From NCBI GenBank assembly GCA_964462675.1, contig CAYWYS010000001.1, positions 62,001 through 126,000 on the forward strand: DNA of 64,000 bases, in the 5' to 3' direction. A program made the position numbers and the translations under genes. Origin of the DNA: XN24 sp964462675 (GTDB lineage Bacteria > Pseudomonadota > Gammaproteobacteria > Steroidobacterales > XN24). The notes beneath the pieces were generated by a model, which worked only from the letters and a program-made list of their open reading frames with translations, was not told the DNA's origin and searched no databases. Below, piece after piece: positions 17,709 through 29,124 of the stretch. Numbering within the stretch: position 1 is the first letter of the stretch; each line of letters opens with the position of its first letter.

Positions 17709-20700
17709 ATGAGGCAATCCGGCCATCCATCCGACACCACGATGAAGGTTACGGCATTGCCGCGCCGGGCCGAACGCAAGGGTGAATCCTCCTTCGTTGC
17801 CGGCGGGCCCGTGGCGCCCGACCGCCCGTGCTACATCACGCGTGCGGCAGACGAGCAGCTGCACCAGCGGCTCCTCGCGGGTGACTATTGCCACGTCATC
17901 GCGCCGCGCTTCTCTGGCAAGACCAGCCTGGTCGTGCGCGCCGCCGGGCGCTTGCGTGCCGAGGGGCGCCTGGTGGCCGTCATCGATCTCTCCCAGCTCG
18001 GCAGCCGTGACGGTTCCACCGAGGTAGGCCGCTGGTATTACGGGCTCGCTTATCGCGTGCTGCGCGACCTGCGCCTGAAAATGGACCTGCAGGCCTGGTG
18101 GCAGGAGCGGATGCCGCTGCCGCCGGCGCAGCGGCTGGGCGAGTTTTTCTGGGAAGTCGTGCTCGGCGCGACGCGTGCGCCGGTGACGATCTTTCTCGAT
18201 GAAATCGACAGCGTCGAGCAACTGGACTACGCCACGGAACTGTTCAATATCGTGCGCGCCTGCCACGACGCGCGCGCGGGCGAGCCCAACTACCAGCGGC
18301 TGACGTTCGCGATGCTCGGCACGGCCCTGCCGGCCGGCTCTGCCGCCGCCACGGTCCGCGCCGCAATCGAGATCAGCACGCGCATCGACCTGCCGGATTT
18401 CAGGTTCGAAGAGGCACGGCCGCTGGCGCGGGGCCTCGGGCTCGCAGAGGGTGACGCGGAGCGCGCACTGTACCGGGTCATGTACTGGACCGGCGGGCAT
18501 CCGTACCTGACGCAGAAGCTCTGCCAGGCAGTGGCCCGCAACGCCGGGCGCGTCACCTCGGACGATGCCGTCGACCGGCTCGTCGCCGCGCGCTTCCTCG
18601 CCCGCAACGTCGTCACCACCGAAAGCAGCATGAGCCGCGTGCTCGATACCCTGGAACGTTCCGGCAAGCTCGCCCGGCCGGCCTTGCGTCTCTATCGGCG
18701 GATCCAGCGCGGACGGAAGCCGAGCTACGAGCCTGACAATCCCCAGCACGAACTGTTGCGGGTCTGTGGCCTGGTGACCGTGACCGCGCACCGTGCGCTG
18801 GTCGTGCGCAACCGGATCTATGCGCAGGTGTTCACCCATCGATGGGCCCGCGAGGCGCTGCCGGCGGATTGGGGCAAGATCGGTCGCGCCGCGGCGGTCC
18901 TCGCGCTCGTTGCGGGCGCCGTGTGGACCTATGCGGAGGTCTTGCCGCGGCCCTACGAGGAGACGCTGCGCGTCGCCTCGGTCGAAATTCACGAGGCGGT
19001 TGAAGCGTGGTCCCGGCTGCGGCGCATTCCCGGTTTCGGCGCCCGCGCCGACCGCCTGCTGGCGCGGGTGCTGATCCGGGCGAGTCGCCTGGCGCCGACC
19101 TGGCCGGAGGCCGAGCAGATCGACGCGCAGCTGCGCGCGCTGGCCGGCTTCCAGGCGCGCGCTGACGCGCTGCTGGTCGAGTACTGGGAGCGCCGCGCGG
19201 CCGCTGCGGAGGCAGCCGAGCAGCGCGACGAGGCACTGCTGTACAGGCTGCGTGCCTATGTGGCGGGACCGACCGCCGATTCGGGCCTGGCCGCTGCGCT
19301 CGCCGGCGGCGACTATCGCCGTCTCCAGACCGTGATCCGGCCTGCCGGCGTCGTCGACGCGCTGGCGCCGTCACCGGACGGGCGCGGCGTCGTCACGGTC
19401 AGCGCCGGCAATATCGTCGAGCGCTGGGATGCCGCGACCGGCTTCACCGAGCCCGGCGAACGCATGGTGCTGCTGGTCGAGGAATTCGTCCCGGTGCGCC
19501 GCCGGCTCAGCCTCGATACGGCGGGCAGGGCCTCCGCACTGCGCCTCGAGCTCATGCTGGAACATCCGCGGCCGTCTGATCTGCACGTCAGCCTGAGCGC
19601 GCCTTCGGGCCGCAGGGTCGAGCTTGCGACGGCGCAGGCGCGAGTCGAGGACGGCCTGCTGGTCTTCGACGAGGCCGCGGCGCCGCCGCTGCGGAGCCTG
19701 CGCGGTGAGCAGGTGCTTGGCAGCTGGCAGCTCGAGATCGAAGACCGCGAGACGGGCGCGGCGGGCTTTTTGGGCGGCTGGAGCCTGCGCGCATCGCCGC
19801 TCGGAACCCATCGCGCAGAGGACCGGCCCGAGAATCCGCTGCTGCTGCCAACCCCTACCAGCACTTCGGCGGTGCGCGTCGCGCTGTCGCCGCGGGGTTC
19901 GGCGGTTGCCGCGCTGCCGCGCAACCAGGAGGCGCGCGGCCGATTGCGCGCATGGCAGGTCGCCGGCGGGCGGAAGCTGCTGAGCTTGCCGGTCGGCGCG
20001 GGTGAGCGATGGCTCGGGTTCGCCGACGAGGCGACATTGCTGCTGGTGGTAGGGAGCGCCGCCGGGCAACGCATGAGCGTCGTGGATCTCGATGCCAGGG
20101 CAGAGCGTTTCGCGGTGCTGGCCGAGGGCGGGTTTGCGGCGGGTCCGGCGATCAGTCCCGATGGGCTCCATGTCGCGATGGCCGAGGCCGCCGGCAAGGT
20201 GGTGTGGATTCGCGAGTTGGCGTCGGGTCGCGAGATATTCCGGCTGCCGGCTGCCGGCGAGGTGGCTGCGGTGGCAGTGGCGAGTGGCGGCCTGATGCTC
20301 GCAGTCGTGGATCCGGGCGATGTGGTCCGCGTCTGGCATGCAACCGACGGGACGCTGCTCGGCGAGTTCACGCATGGCGCGGCCGTCGTGGCGCTGGGCT
20401 TCGATCGCTCGGGGCGCTGGCTGGCGACGGTCGACGGCGGACGGCAGGTGCGCGCCTGGGACCTGTCCGCGCCGGCTGCGGCGGCGGTCCTGTCGCGCCC
20501 GGGCGGCGATCCCCGCCACTTCGGCTTTGACGATTCGGGGCGCCGCTTCGCCACGCTCAACCATAACCGCGGTTACGAGGTCTGGGAGCTCCCCGGCGCA
20601 ATACCTTACGGACCGATTCTCAGGCACAGCGGCATCCGCGCGTTGCTGTCGGGTCCGGCGGAGCGGCACGCGGGCGCCGCAACGATGTTCGCCGACCAGG

Positions 20701-21776
20701 GACGCCTGCTCGGTGGCCGTGGCACTCGCAGCGTCACGGTCTGGCAGGTCGAGCCAGAGGGCAGGCCAATCGAGTTGCCGCGGATCGCCCCGGTCGTGTC
20801 GCTGGCGCGCTCAGGGCTGCGCATGGGCGCTGGTCTCATGGACGGCCGCGTCGTGCTGCGAATGCACGACCCGGAATCGCTGCGCATGCGCCAGTCGCTG
20901 CTGGCGACGTCCGGCGATGTGCGCCATGGCGGCGCCGTCACGGCGCTGGCGTTCGCACCCGACGGCGCCCGGCTCGTCAGCGTCGGTGCCGATGGCAGCG
21001 TGCTGCTATGGGACGCCTTGACGGGGACCCATGTCGGCGAAATGTTCCAGCATGGCGGCGGGCGGGTCGAGGCTGTCGATATCGGCCCGGACGGACGACT
21101 GCTGGTCACGGCCAGCGAGCTGGGCGCGCGGACCTGGGATGCGGAGACCGGCGCGCCGGGTCCGGCGCTCGGGCCGGGCCGGCCGGTGACGGCAGTCGAG
21201 CTCGATCCAGCCGGCCGACGGGCTTTTACCGGGACGCCTGACGGGGAGGTGGAAAGCTGGGACGTCGTCACCGGCGAGCGGCTCTGGTCCGATGCGGTGG
21301 ACGCGCCGGTGACGCGGATCGCGAGCAGCGCGGACGGGCGGAAGCTGGCAGTGGCCGGTCCCACGGGACTGGTACAGGCCTGGGGCATGGCCCCGGGGGG
21401 CAGGGCGCAGGCGACCGTGTTGCCGGCGCCCGTCGCCGGGCTGCAGTTCTCGCCGGATGGCATGACGATCCTCGCGCAGACGCCGGCGTGGCTGCACCGC
21501 CTGGGCGTGGTCGACGGGCGCCTGCAGGTGCTCGCAAGCCGCATGCTGCCCGCCGCAGTGCCGCCCGGCGCCTGGCGCAGCGCATCCCCGGACGGGCTCA
21601 GGGTCGTGCTTGTCGGCGGGCTGCACAGCGAAGCCATGACCGTGCTGGACTTCGGGCGGGCGCCGCTGCCGCCAGACGACTGGGTGCCGGACCTGGAGGG
21701 CTGGCAGCAGCGCCTGAAGCTGCGTTTTGCCGCGGATGGCGAGCTGTTTCCGACGCCGGCGCTGCCAGGACTGTGA
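17709..21776 (+). CDS. AAA/STAND-like ATPase with transmembrane segment, WD40 propellers and inserted P-domain-like module
   Basis: A 1355-residue multidomain protein. Residues about 40-370 form an AAA-like ATPase (Walker A APRFSGKTS at 65-73; Walker B VTIFLDEID at 159-167) of the sort found in front of WD40 repeats (PF14516-like). A membrane helix lies near 392-412, so the N-terminal ATPase and C-terminal propeller would face opposite sides if the single helix spans. WD40-like blades follow from about 545 and from about 720 to 1320 (for example LWDALTGTHVG and TWDAETGA). Between them, residues about 605-695 resemble the P/homo-B domain of proprotein convertases (HPRPSDLHVSLSAPSG, then LGSWQLEIEDRETG and GGWSLR). 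The ATG at 17709 has GGAG upstream; a TTG at 17682 and ATG at 17742 are alternatives. Function unknown; signalling or defence scaffolding is inference. Confidence 0.85.
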   Translation: MRQSGHPSDTTMKVTALPRRAERKGESSFVAGGPVAPDRPCYITRAADEQLHQRLLAGDYCHVIAPRFSGKTSLVVRAAGRLRAEGRLVAVIDLSQLGSRDGSTEVGRWYYGLAYRVLRDLRLKMDLQAWWQERMPLPPAQRLGEFFWEVVLGATRAPVTIFLDEIDSVEQLDYATELFNIVRACHDARAGEPNYQRLTFAMLGTALPAGSAAATVRAAIEISTRIDLPDFRFEEARPLARGLGLAEGDAERALYRVMYWTGGHPYLTQKLCQAVARNAGRVTSDDAVDRLVAARFLARNVVTTESSMSRVLDTLERSGKLARPALRLYRRIQRGRKPSYEPDNPQHELLRVCGLVTVTAHRALVVRNRIYAQVFTHRWAREALPADWGKIGRAAAVLALVAGAVWTYAEVLPRPYEETLRVASVEIHEAVEAWSRLRRIPGFGARADRLLARVLIRASRLAPTWPEAEQIDAQLRALAGFQARADALLVEYWERRAAAAEAAEQRDEALLYRLRAYVAGPTADSGLAAALAGGDYRRLQTVIRPAGVVDALAPSPDGRGVVTVSAGNIVERWDAATGFTEPGERMVLLVEEFVPVRRRLSLDTAGRASALRLELMLEHPRPSDLHVSLSAPSGRRVELATAQARVEDGLLVFDEAAAPPLRSLRGEQVLGSWQLEIEDRETGAAGFLGGWSLRASPLGTHRAEDRPENPLLLPTPTSTSAVRVALSPRGSAVAALPRNQEARGRLRAWQVAGGRKLLSLPVGAGERWLGFADEATLLLVVGSAAGQRMSVVDLDARAERFAVLAEGGFAAGPAISPDGLHVAMAEAAGKVVWIRELASGREIFRLPAAGEVAAVAVASGGLMLAVVDPGDVVRVWHATDGTLLGEFTHGAAVVALGFDRSGRWLATVDGGRQVRAWDLSAPAAAAVLSRPGGDPRHFGFDDSGRRFATLNHNRGYEVWELPGAIPYGPILRHSGIRALLSGPAERHAGAATMFADQGRLLGGRGTRSVTVWQVEPEGRPIELPRIAPVVSLARSGLRMGAGLMDGRVVLRMHDPESLRMRQSLLATSGDVRHGGAVTALAFAPDGARLVSVGADGSVLLWDALTGTHVGEMFQHGGGRVEAVDIGPDGRLLVTASELGARTWDAETGAPGPALGPGRPVTAVELDPAGRRAFTGTPDGEVESWDVVTGERLWSDAVDAPVTRIASSADGRKLAVAGPTGLVQAWGMAPGGRAQATVLPAPVAGLQFSPDGMTILAQTPAWLHRLGVVDGRLQVLASRMLPAAVPPGAWRSASPDGLRVVLVGGLHSEAMTVLDFGRAPLPPDDWVPDLEGWQQRLKLRFAADGELFPTPALPGL

Positions 21777-21786
21777 CGCGGCGCAG

Positions 21787-21815
21787 TTCGCAGGCGGCGC
21801 CACAGGGGCTAGAAT
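21787..21815 (+). promoter_or_regulatory. candidate promoter for the EexN-like lipoprotein gene
   Basis: TTCGCA (21787-21792) and TAGAAT (21810-21815) are 17 bp apart, about 30 bp before the start codon of the lipoprotein gene and just after the stop of the large ATPase gene. Weak -35, good -10. Confidence 0.4.
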
Positions 21816-21845
21816 CACGGACTTCGTCCGCCAGGGAATGTCGCC

Positions 21846-22268
21846 ATGAGGTATGCAGTTGCAGCGCTGATCGCCGCGCTTTGCTTGTCCGGATGCATGG
21901 AGAAGCGGCCGAGAACCGTGGCGGAATTCATGGAAAACGAAGCGGCGCTGTACGGCACGCTGTTGCGTTGTGAGACCGAGCGCGCAGCCGCTGACGACGC
22001 CGAGTGCCGCAATGCGCGGCAGGCGGCCGAGCGGCTGGCGGTCATCGAGGAGCGCGCGATCAGCAAGGCGCGCGAGCAGGCTTTCGTGACCGCGCGCGAG
22101 GAATATCGCACCCGCCTCGATCGCGAGCGGGCACTGCGCGTCAAAGCCGAGGCGGAGGCCGAGGAAGCGCGGCTGCGGGCGCTGCTGAGCGCGCCGGAGG
22201 AAAAGGTCGACAGCGAGGAGCCGGTGCCGGCCGCGCAGCCGACGCCGCCGGAGGGCGAGGCCGACTGA
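21846..22268 (+). CDS. EexN-family lipoprotein
   Basis: A 140-residue lipoprotein: signal peptide with lipobox LSGC (Cys17) followed by RTVAEFMENEAAL, LRCETE and a second Cys in AECRNARQAAERL. This TVxxFMxN...C...CxNA pattern matches the EexN (conjugation entry exclusion) family, which is also common on chromosomes. The rest is a charged, helical, possibly coiled-coil tail rich in Glu, Ala and Arg, ending in a Pro/Glu-rich stretch. It follows the giant ATPase gene by 69 bp. A genuine exclusion role is not implied, as no conjugation genes are in the window. Confidence 0.72.
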   Translation: MRYAVAALIAALCLSGCMEKRPRTVAEFMENEAALYGTLLRCETERAAADDAECRNARQAAERLAVIEERAISKAREQAFVTAREEYRTRLDRERALRVKAEAEAEEARLRALLSAPEEKVDSEEPVPAAQPTPPEGEAD

Positions 22269-22303
22269 CGCGGCGGCGTCCCTGCAGCCGCGCGCATCGA
22301 CGC

Positions 22304-22321
22304 CTCCCGGTCATCCGGGAG
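22304..22321. terminator. hairpin between convergent genes
   Basis: A perfect 7-bp stem (CTCCCGG / CCGGGAG) with loop TCAT between the EexN-like gene and fbaA, whose stop codons face each other. There is no T-tract, so its terminator role is tentative. Confidence 0.4.
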
Positions 22322-22332
22322 AACCAGTCGGA

Positions 22333-23439
<1,107 letters not shown>

Positions 23440-23450
23440 CTCTCGCTCCT

Positions 23451-24194
23451 TCAGTGATGATGTTGGTGGCGCTGCTCGTGCTCCTGCTCGTGCTCCTGCT
23501 CGAGCTGCTGGACCGGTATTTCGTGTTCCCCGTGGCCGCGCATGTGCAGCAGCGGCGTGGCGGCCGTCCAGGCGCCGAACGCGACCAGCAGCCAGCCAAG
23601 GGCGCGACGCCGCCGGGCGGTCAGCCAGCTGCCGCCCCGGCCCGATGCCCATGCGAGGCCGATCATGGCCGGCGCCGTGCCGAGCCCGAACACGGCCATG
23701 AACATCGCGCCGTTCAGCGCGGTGCCGCTGGCGGCGGCCGCGGCCAGCATACCGTAGACCAGGCCGCAGGGCAGCCAGCCCCACAGGGCGCCGAGCGCCA
23801 GCGCCTGGCCCGCATGGCGCGGCGGCACGAGGCGGCGCGCCAGCGGCGCGAGTTTGCGCCAGAGACCCGCGCCGGCGGCCTCGAGCGGCGCCAGCAGCTT
23901 CAGGTTGATCGCGATCTGCAGCCCCAGCAGGATCAGCACGACGCCCATGACGAGGCGCAGCCACGGCCCGAGCCCGGCCGCGCCGGCGAGTCCCGCGCCA
24001 ATGGCCCCGGCGATCGCCCCGGCCGCAGCGTAGCTCGCGATGCGTCCCGCACTGTAAGCCACCGCGAAGGACGCCCGGCCCCCCCCGGCCATGCCGAGCG
24101 CGCCGGCGATGCCGCCGCACATGCCGAAGCAGTGGACGCTGCCGATCAAGCCGCCGAGCAGCGCGGCCAGCAGGCCGGTCTCGACCGTCATCAT
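23451..24194 (-). CDS. sulfite exporter TauE/SafE-like (DsbD_2-type) membrane protein with His-rich tail
   Basis: A 247-residue inner-membrane protein with the GGLIGSVHCFGMCGGI motif of the DsbD_2/TauE-type proteins commonly found beside ccoI and ccoS. The CxxxC (CFGMC) could bind copper or act in thiol exchange. The C-terminus is extraordinary: HEHEQEHEQRHQHHH-type sequence with many His and Glu, suggesting metal binding. Six or more hydrophobic segments. Its ATG overlaps the ccoS stop as ATGA. Known homologues in cbb3 clusters are implicated in copper supply to the oxidase; that this one does so is inferred. Confidence 0.85.
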   Translation of the reverse strand: MMTVETGLLAALLGGLIGSVHCFGMCGGIAGALGMAGGGRASFAVAYSAGRIASYAAAGAIAGAIGAGLAGAAGLGPWLRLVMGVVLILLGLQIAINLKLLAPLEAAGAGLWRKLAPLARRLVPPRHAGQALALGALWGWLPCGLVYGMLAAAAASGTALNGAMFMAVFGLGTAPAMIGLAWASGRGGSWLTARRRRALGWLLVAFGAWTAATPLLHMRGHGEHEIPVQQLEQEHEQEHEQRHQHHH

Positions 24195-24397
24195 GCTCGC
24201 GTGTCCTCGTCGGTATCGGGCGTGTCGGCGGACCGGCCGCGCGCCTCGGGCGGGTGCGTGTCATCGTCCAGCAGGATGCGCCAGGCGGGGCTGTCGAGGT
24301 CGTCGAACTGGCCACTGTCCACCGCCCAGAAGAAGGCCCACAGCGCCCCGGCGACGATCAGCACGCCCATCGGCACGAGGAAATACAGGATGCTCAC
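24191..24397 (-). CDS. ccoS: cbb3-type cytochrome oxidase assembly protein CcoS
   Basis: A 68-residue single-pass membrane protein needed for cofactor insertion into cbb3 oxidase. The segment ILYFLVPMGVLIVAGALWAFFWAVDSGQFDDLDSPAWRIL (listed here by its two halves VSILYFLVPMG and WAVDSGQFDDLD) is the family hallmark, and an acidic tail follows. The GTG at 24397 overlaps the ccoI stop as GTGA, so the gene is a separate product and not an extension of a neighbouring frame. Confidence 0.9.
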   Translation of the reverse strand: MSILYFLVPMGVLIVAGALWAFFWAVDSGQFDDLDSPAWRILLDDDTHPPEARGRSADTPDTDEDTRA

Positions 24398-26853
24398 GCG
24401 CCGGCTCGCTCGGCCAGCTCCGCCGCGTGCGCGCGCGCCTGGCGCCGCGAGGGCTGCGACAGGCGCAGGGCGTTCAGCACCACCAGCAGCGAGCTGGCCG
24501 ACATGCCCAGCGCGCCGATCCACGGCGCGATGAAGCCGACCGCCGCCAGCGGCAACGCCAGCAGGTTGTAGCCGGCCGACCAGGCGAGGTTCTGGCGCAC
24601 GATCCGCAGCGTGCGTCGCGCCGTCGCCACGCCTTCTGCAACCGGCGCCAGCGAGTCGCCGAGCAGCACCATGTCGGCGCTGGTCTGCGCCAGCGGCGTG
24701 CCGGCGGCCATCGCGATCGACACGTCGGCGCCGGCGAGCACCGGCGCGTCGTTGACGCCGTCGCCGATCATCGCCACGGTCGCGCCCGCCGCCTGGTGCG
24801 CGCGCAGGCGTTGCAGCTTGTCCTCGGGCGTCATGCCGCCGCGCCAATCCCCAATGCCGACGGCCGCCGCGACCGGGGCCACCGCCCGGGGGTCATCGCC
24901 GCTGGCGATCTCCAGCGCCAGCCCGAGGCCGGCCAGGGCCTGTACCTGGCGCGCCACGCCGTTGCGCAGCTCGTCCGCGAGCCGGATCAGCGCCACGATG
25001 CCCTGCGAGTCGGCCAGCGTCACGACGGTGTCGCTGCCTGCGACCGCCGGCGCGGCGAGGCCGGGCAGGGCGGCAGCCCAGTCGGGCCGACCGAGGCGCC
25101 AGCGCCGACCGAGCACGCTGCCCTCGATCCCGCGGCCCGGCGACACCACCACCTCGTCGGCTTCACCGGCCGGCTGCGCGACAGAAAATGCCCGGGCGAT
25201 CGGGTGCTCCGACGCGGCTTCAAGCGCCGCGGCCACGCCGAGCGCCTCGTCGGCGCTCAGCGCGCCCACCGGCTCGACGCCGAGGATGCGCAGCTGGCCG
25301 AGCGTCAGCGTGCCGGTCTTGTCGAACATGAGCCGGTCGATGCGCGCCAGCCGCTCCACGGCGCCGGAGCGCACCACGAGCAGGCCGCGCCGCGCCAGGA
25401 ATCCCGTCGCGGCGGTCAGCGCCGCGGGCGTGGCGATCGACAGCGCGCAGGGGCAGGTCACGACGAGCACGGCGAGGGTGACGGCGAAGGCGCGCGACGG
25501 GTCGATGATGTTCCACGCGAACCAGGTCGAGGCGGCGGCCAGCAGCACGCCGACGATGAACCAGCGGGCTACGCGGTCGGCGGCGGCGGCGATCGGCGGG
25601 CGCTCGGACTGGGCGCGGTCCAGCAGGCGGCCGATCGCCGACACCAGCGTGTCCCCGCCGGTGCGCTCGACACGCATGCGGAACGGGTCGCCGAGGTTGA
25701 TGCTGCCGGCGAGCGCGAGTTCGCCGGCCCGCCGGACGCGCGGGCGCGATTCGCCGGTCAGCATCGCCTCGTCGAGGCGCGCGCTTGCATCGCTGAGCCG
25801 CCCGTCGGCCGGCAACGTTTCGCCGTGGCGGACCAGTACCGTGTCGCCCGGCTGCAGGTCCCGCAGCGCGACCGTCTGCCACTCGTCGTTCGCATCGAGT
25901 CGCTGCGCCGCTTCGGGCAGCAGCCGGGCCAGCGCCTCCTGCGTGTCGCCGGCGCGATGGCGCGCGCCCATCTCGAGATAGCGGCCCAGCGACAGGAAGA
26001 ACACGAACATCGTGGCGGAGTCGAAGTAGACCTCGCCCTGGCCGATGATGGTGTGCCAGGCGCTGGCCGCATAGGCGAAGCCGATCGCCAGCGCGACGGG
26101 CACGTCCATGCCGGGACGGCCGGACCGCAGGTCGCGCCAGGCGCCGGTGAAGAACGGCCGGCCGGCATACAGCACCACCGGCGTCGCCACGACGAGGCTG
26201 ACCCAGCGCAGCAGCTCCTCGATGCCTGGATCCATGTCCTCGAAGGCGCCCAGCCACAAGGACACGGCGTACATCATCACCTGCATCATGCCGATGCCGG
26301 CGACCCCGAGACGACGCAGCGCGCCGCGGCGCTCGCGCAGCGCCAGCTCGGCGCCGCCGGCGCCGCCGGGGTGCGGCCGGTAGCCGAGCCGCGACAGCAC
26401 GCCCAGCGCGCCGCTCAGCGGCAGCCTGGCGGGTTCCCAGACCAGCCGGGCCCTGGCGTTGGCCGGGTTGACGCGAATCTCGCGCACGCCCGGCACCAGC
26501 TCGAGGCTGCGCTCGATCAGCCAGCCGCAGGCGGCGCAGCGGACGCCCTCGATCAGCATCGTGCAGCTGCGCAGCCCGTCGCCGGCCGGCGCGCTGACCG
26601 CGTCGAGCATCTCGGCCCGATCGAAAGGCTGCCACGAGACGTCCGGGTCGACGACGACCGCGCCATCGCGCGGCCGGGTCCCGGGCTCGGTGCGGTAGCG
26701 GTAGTAGTCCGCCAGGCCGCTGTCGCGGATCAGCTCGGCAACCGCCTTGCACCCCGGGCAGCAGACGCGCCGGCTCTCATCCTCGAGCTTGACGAACCAG
26801 GGCTCCGTGCCCGTCAGCGGTTCACCGCAGTGGAAGCAATCCTGGGCCATCAC
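24394..26853 (-). CDS. ccoI: copper-translocating P1B-type ATPase CcoI/FixI
   Basis: An 819-residue copper pump that supplies copper for the cbb3 oxidase. It begins with a Cys-rich region (CFHCGEP, CCPGCK), then an HMA-like domain with CAACGW, the P-ATPase motifs CPCALSI (transmembrane Cys), DKTGTLT (phosphorylated Asp) and GDGVNDAPVL. Eight hydrophobic segments fit the P1B topology. Both ends overlap neighbours as ATGA/GTGA. The N-terminal double-Cys region before the HMA domain is typical of FixI-type pumps. Confidence 0.96.
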   Translation of the reverse strand: MMAQDCFHCGEPLTGTEPWFVKLEDESRRVCCPGCKAVAELIRDSGLADYYRYRTEPGTRPRDGAVVVDPDVSWQPFDRAEMLDAVSAPAGDGLRSCTMLIEGVRCAACGWLIERSLELVPGVREIRVNPANARARLVWEPARLPLSGALGVLSRLGYRPHPGGAGGAELALRERRGALRRLGVAGIGMMQVMMYAVSLWLGAFEDMDPGIEELLRWVSLVVATPVVLYAGRPFFTGAWRDLRSGRPGMDVPVALAIGFAYAASAWHTIIGQGEVYFDSATMFVFFLSLGRYLEMGARHRAGDTQEALARLLPEAAQRLDANDEWQTVALRDLQPGDTVLVRHGETLPADGRLSDASARLDEAMLTGESRPRVRRAGELALAGSINLGDPFRMRVERTGGDTLVSAIGRLLDRAQSERPPIAAAADRVARWFIVGVLLAAASTWFAWNIIDPSRAFAVTLAVLVVTCPCALSIATPAALTAATGFLARRGLLVVRSGAVERLARIDRLMFDKTGTLTLGQLRILGVEPVGALSADEALGVAAALEAASEHPIARAFSVAQPAGEADEVVVSPGRGIEGSVLGRRWRLGRPDWAAALPGLAAPAVAGSDTVVTLADSQGIVALIRLADELRNGVARQVQALAGLGLALEIASGDDPRAVAPVAAAVGIGDWRGGMTPEDKLQRLRAHQAAGATVAMIGDGVNDAPVLAGADVSIAMAAGTPLAQTSADMVLLGDSLAPVAEGVATARRTLRIVRQNLAWSAGYNLLALPLAAVGFIAPWIGALGMSASSLLVVLNALRLSQPSRRQARAHAAELAERAGA

Positions 26854-27361
26854 TCAATCGGAATCGTCGGGGGGCGGAGCGTGAGCTCGCGCTGATCCTC
26901 CAGTTCACCGGACAGCCGCCATGTGCGATCCCCCGGGTAGAGCTGCAGGTACCAGCGGCCCTCCAGCGGCCCGAGGCGGCCGCTCCAGCCGTCGGGCACG
27001 CGCATCAGCTCGATGATCTTGTCGCGCTCCTCGACCAGCGGGTGCGACAGGCGCAGCTGCAGCGACTCCGGCTGGACTGTCGCCGGCTGCAGGCGCACCT
27101 CGACGACATCGGCACCGGCGATCAGCCTGATCCGGGCCGTCACGCCGAGCGCGGCCGCAGCCTGGTCGCGCTCCAGCCGCAACTCGGTGGAGCGCGCGAT
27201 GCGCGCATAGTCGTCGACCACCAGCGGGTTCGGCGAGCGGACGGCGATCCACAAAGTCACTGCGCTGGCCAGCACGACGGAGCCGGGCAGGGCGATCAGG
27301 AACCAGGGCCAGAACTGGCGGTACCAGGGCGGCGGGTGTCCCGAGTCGCCGGGCAGCGCAC

Positions 27362-27365
<4 letters not shown>
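26850..27365 (-). CDS. ccoH: FixH/CcoH family protein
   Basis: A 171-residue protein with an N-terminal cytoplasmic stretch, one membrane helix (FWPWFLIALPGSVVLASAVTLW) and a periplasmic beta-rich domain. This is the FixH architecture; FixH is required for cbb3 assembly. It overlaps ccoG upstream and ccoI downstream by four bases each. Confidence 0.88.
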
Positions 27366-28782
<1,417 letters not shown>

Positions 28783-28786
<4 letters not shown>

Positions 28787-29121
28787 CGCCTTGCCTCTCG
28801 GTCCTGGCGCGCGGCCGAGCGGCCGCGCTGCCCGTTCTCGGTCCGCACCAGCCAGATGACGAACACGCTCGTCGCGGCGGTCAACAGCCAGAAGCCGAAA
28901 AAACCGATCGCATAGCCCGCCTCGCGGCTGATCTCCCAGCCCGGCGTCGTCGTGCCGGACAGGACAGCCGGGTCCACCATTGCAAAGAACACCGCTGCCG
29001 CCGCGCAGGCCATCAGGAACGATGCCCAGGCGACGTAGGCGATGTCGCGCTGCCCCTGCCGCCAGTGCCTTGATTGCTCTGCGGTGTCGTCCAGACGGGG
29101 TCCGCCGGGGCTGCGAGTCAT
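28783..29121 (-). CDS. small membrane protein in the cbb3 cluster
   Basis: A 112-residue protein with two hydrophobic helices (YVAWASFLMACAAAAVFFAM and AIGFFGFWLLTAATSVFVIWLV) separated by a short loop, and an Arg-rich C-terminal tail. It is flanked tightly by ccoP (3 bp) and ccoG (4-bp overlap), so it belongs to the same transcript. I do not recognise a named family; it may assist assembly or be an extra oxidase component. Confidence 0.8.
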
Positions 29122-29124
29122 GAA

